Source: JACCQS01 sp050999295 (GTDB taxonomy: Bacteria; Actinomycetota; Actinomycetes; Mycobacteriales; Geodermatophilaceae). From it: DNA of 5,139 bases. Made by a program: the position numbers and the translations under genes. The notes beneath the pieces are model-generated. The model saw only the letters and a list, made by a program, of their open reading frames with translations. It did no database searches and had not been told where the DNA came from. The first letter of the stretch is position 1. Each line of letters starts with the position of its first letter. Shown here piece after piece: positions 4,934 through 5,139 of this stretch. The DNA lies in assembly GCA_050999295.1 (NCBI GenBank), contig JBPCPI010000023.1:1-5139 (forward strand), in the 5' to 3' direction.

Positions 4934-5139
4934 TCAGCGGGGCTGGGGCCCATTCGGGGGGCGGGTTTTCCGCTGCCAGACCGCGATGCCCAGGCCCCAC
5001 AGGCCGACGAAGAAGGCTGACAAAAAGGACCACAGCCAGACCATGGCGTCGGCTCGACGCAGATCCGGAATGAAGAACAGCAGCACCAGGAACCCGATCA
5101 GGGACAGTGCGGTGCCCACCACCGCCACGCGCACGGCGT
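4934..5139 (-). CDS. DUF2530 family small membrane protein (start outside window)
   Basis: The visible part is about 68 residues with two membrane segments: VAVVGTALSLIGFLVLLFFI and, after the short polar loop PDLRRADA, MVWLWSFLSAFFVGLWGLGIAVW. A short basic tail (QRKTRPPNGPQPR) follows. This layout is what I recognise as DUF2530, the family of Rv0879c, which also lies downstream of and convergent to the DUF3027 gene. A GTG at 5134 could be read as a start, but the frame stays open to the window edge. Family members carry a short Pro-rich N-terminal segment before helix 1, so the true start is probably beyond 5139. Function unknown. Confidence 0.75.
   Translation of the reverse strand, partial: AVRVAVVGTALSLIGFLVLLFFIPDLRRADAMVWLWSFLSAFFVGLWGLGIAVWQRKTRPPNGPQPR

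Noticed and set aside
4839..5033. Small minus-strand frame with a hydrophobic start (MVLFVSLL)
   Set aside because: It overlaps the DUF2530 gene in another frame and soon turns into Pro/Gly/Arg-rich shadow sequence.
1..5139. CRISPR array, tRNA, rRNA or transposase gene
   Set aside because: No regularly spaced repeat series, cloverleaf-like segment or transposase motif was found by eye on either strand.

Overview
The window is GC-rich DNA from an actinobacterium, most likely of the order Mycobacteriales (a Nocardia, Rhodococcus, Gordonia or Mycobacterium relative). The main reason is gene order: a cold-shock protein with a long C-terminal tail, a DUF2771 lipoprotein, a 12-helix MFS transporter, a DUF3027 protein and a small DUF2530 membrane protein. 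From memory this matches the Rv0871, Rv0875c, Rv0876c, Rv0877 and Rv0879c neighbourhood of M. tuberculosis. GTG starts, short spacers and coupled starts fit the same group. I ran no database search, so the genus is left open.

Layout from left to right. (1) Positions 1-1221, plus strand: the 3' end of an ABC transporter ATPase of the nitrate/sulfonate/taurine type, overlapping its permease gene. The permease has a continuous frame-1 reading frame (289-1221), but the first third of its recognisable protein lies in other frames. It therefore carries several compensating small indels and is either a decaying gene or a stretch with sequencing errors. (2) Positions 1222-1354: a short intergenic region with an 8-bp inverted repeat. 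(3) Positions 1355-1738, plus strand: a CspB-type cold-shock protein. (4) Positions 1739-1816: a convergent spacer with two hairpins. (5) Positions 1817-3948, minus strand: a two-gene unit, the MFS transporter followed by the DUF2771 lipoprotein, joined by a GTGA stop/start overlap. (6) Positions 3949-3994: a 46-bp divergent spacer that may hold two leaderless promoters. (7) Positions 3995-4774, plus strand: the DUF3027 protein with a Cys/His cluster. (8) Positions 4775-4933: a convergent spacer with a perfect 18-bp palindrome and a 17-bp direct repeat 42 bp further on. (9) Positions 4934-5139, minus strand: the DUF2530 protein, whose start lies beyond the window.

How they may work together: the ABC pair would import an oxyanion or organosulfur compound if the permease is functional. 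The MFS protein and the lipoprotein are translationally coupled, so they probably act together at the cell envelope; their substrate is unknown. The DUF3027 and DUF2530 genes are conserved neighbours without a known role. I see no mobile element gene, RNA gene or CRISPR array. The parts most worth a second look are the scrambled permease frame, the palindromic repeat pair at 4795-4858, and the compact divergent promoter region.
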